A stretch of 24,540 bases of DNA from an uncultured Collinsella sp. (lineage in GTDB: Bacteria; Actinomycetota; Coriobacteriia; Coriobacteriales; Coriobacteriaceae). Shown one piece after another: positions 24,103 through 24,540 of this stretch; the stretch's first letter is position 1; each line of letters begins with the position of its first letter. The stretch is taken from NCBI GenBank assembly GCA_900556365.1, contig USOG01000005.1:1-24540 (forward strand), in the 5' to 3' direction. The notes beneath the pieces are model-generated. The model worked only from the letters and a program-made list of their open reading frames with translations, searched no databases and had not been told where the DNA came from. Both the position numbers and the translations under genes were made by a program.

Positions 24103-24495
24103 TTGCTAAAACAAATTGCTTATATAGCTACTTGGTCGCTTGTGAAAAAGTCCGCCAAATGGTCGATGGCAATCATCGGTGCAATTTCGACGATTATGGC
24201 GGTTGTGGGCGTGTCTCTCATTGATCTGCTGCCGAAGGGTTCGGGGTGTCTGTTTAGACTTTTCGTTTTCGTTGTTCTTTTTATTCTGATAGCCATTCTT
24301 GCGGCGGTCATCACATATCGTCGCAGCAGGAGCGGGGTCCATTTGGCGATTAACGGTATGGACATCGACATCGTGGTTGGCGACCTTTTTGTTACGGACG
24401 GAGTGAAGGTCATCCCGTTCGATGAGTATTTCGACATCCAGGTCGATGACAAGGTTATTTCAAGGTTGATTTCCGATCCCAACCGAACACATTGA
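24103..24495 (+). CDS. Two-TM protein with the start of a macro-like domain, probably truncated
   Basis: A 130-residue protein. Two hydrophobic segments (about residues 20-44 and 50-70) are followed by a basic RRSRSG stop-transfer region. After that comes MDIDIVVGDLFVTDGVKVIPFDEYFDIQVDDKVIS. That last part resembles the beginning of the macro-like domain found C-terminal in Thoeris ThsA and in other two-TM proteins (DUF6430 type, from memory). The domain should run well over 100 residues further, but a TGA closes the frame at 24493-24495. The TTG start has GGAAG about 7 bases upstream. The sequence after the stop cannot be judged because the window ends. Probably a remnant of a defence-type gene. 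Confidence 0.6.
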   Translation: MLKQIAYIATWSLVKKSAKWSMAIIGAISTIMAVVGVSLIDLLPKGSGCLFRLFVFVVLFILIAILAAVITYRRSRSGVHLAINGMDIDIVVGDLFVTDGVKVIPFDEYFDIQVDDKVISRLISDPNRTH

Positions 24496-24540
24496 GCTGA
24501 CGGCACGCTCCCGCAGTTAACCGAACGCCCCCGAGGTCCT

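Noticed and set aside
1..24540. CRISPR arrays, insertion sequences or recombinase-flanked invertible promoters
   Set aside because: No regular spaced repeats, transposase or recombinase gene was seen. The inverted repeats before loaP enclose only 14 bases, too few for an invertible promoter.

Overview
The window looks like a gut actinobacterium of the class Coriobacteriia, most likely Collinsella or a close relative. This is inferred from overall gene style: GC-rich housekeeping genes, a glgB-glgP-glgC glycogen cluster whose branching enzyme has a Lys/Ala-rich tail, and a LoaP-type NusG paralog heading a polysaccharide operon. No marker gene here proves the genus.

Layout. (1) Positions 1-4953, minus strand: glycogen metabolism in the order glgB, glgP, then the first 16 codons of glgC, cut by the window edge. 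(2) Positions 5175-6902, plus strand: a HAD-family sugar-phosphate phosphatase/mutase behind a promoter region with repeated GGTAAAAC operator-like boxes, a thiamine pyrophosphokinase, a long perfect-armed hairpin, and a tRNA-Ala(GGC) with its own promoter and terminator. (3) Positions 6903-7638: a non-coding leader with a candidate promoter and an elaborate 60-nt hairpin. (4) Positions 7639-22001, plus strand: one contiguous surface-polysaccharide (capsule/EPS) operon. Its order is loaP antiterminator, membrane 4,6-dehydratase, PLP aminotransferase, PglC-type initiating phosphoglycosyltransferase, GT2, GT4, GT4, EpsG-type polymerase, TupA-like ATP-grasp ligase, Wzx-type flippase, acetyltransferase, UDP-glucuronate 4-epimerase-like protein and UDP-glucose dehydrogenase. 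It ends in a strong terminator at 22022-22063. (5) Positions 22421-24495: a KAP-family NTPase gene broken by one frameshift, and a short two-TM protein whose end resembles the start of a macro-like domain. This looks like a decayed accessory or defence patch.

How the genes work together. The dehydratase, aminotransferase and PglC-like enzyme should make a 4-amino-4,6-dideoxy-HexNAc and load it on undecaprenyl phosphate. The GTs extend it, using GlcA/GalA made by Ugd and the epimerase. The flippase exports the unit and the EpsG-like protein polymerises it. The TupA-like ligase may attach an amino acid to the uronate, and the acetyltransferase adds O-acetyl groups. No N-acetyltransferase of the PglD type is seen, so the 4-amino group may stay free. 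A free amine plus uronate carboxylates would make the polymer zwitterionic.

The most interesting signals are two G9 homopolymer tracts in this one operon. One lies at the fusion point of an ATP-grasp protein with an internally duplicated C-terminal half, the other at the translation start of the acetyltransferase. Each sits where slippage would switch the product, suggesting a phase-variable decoration system. The operon also has an intrinsic terminator between two of its genes, consistent with processive antitermination by LoaP.
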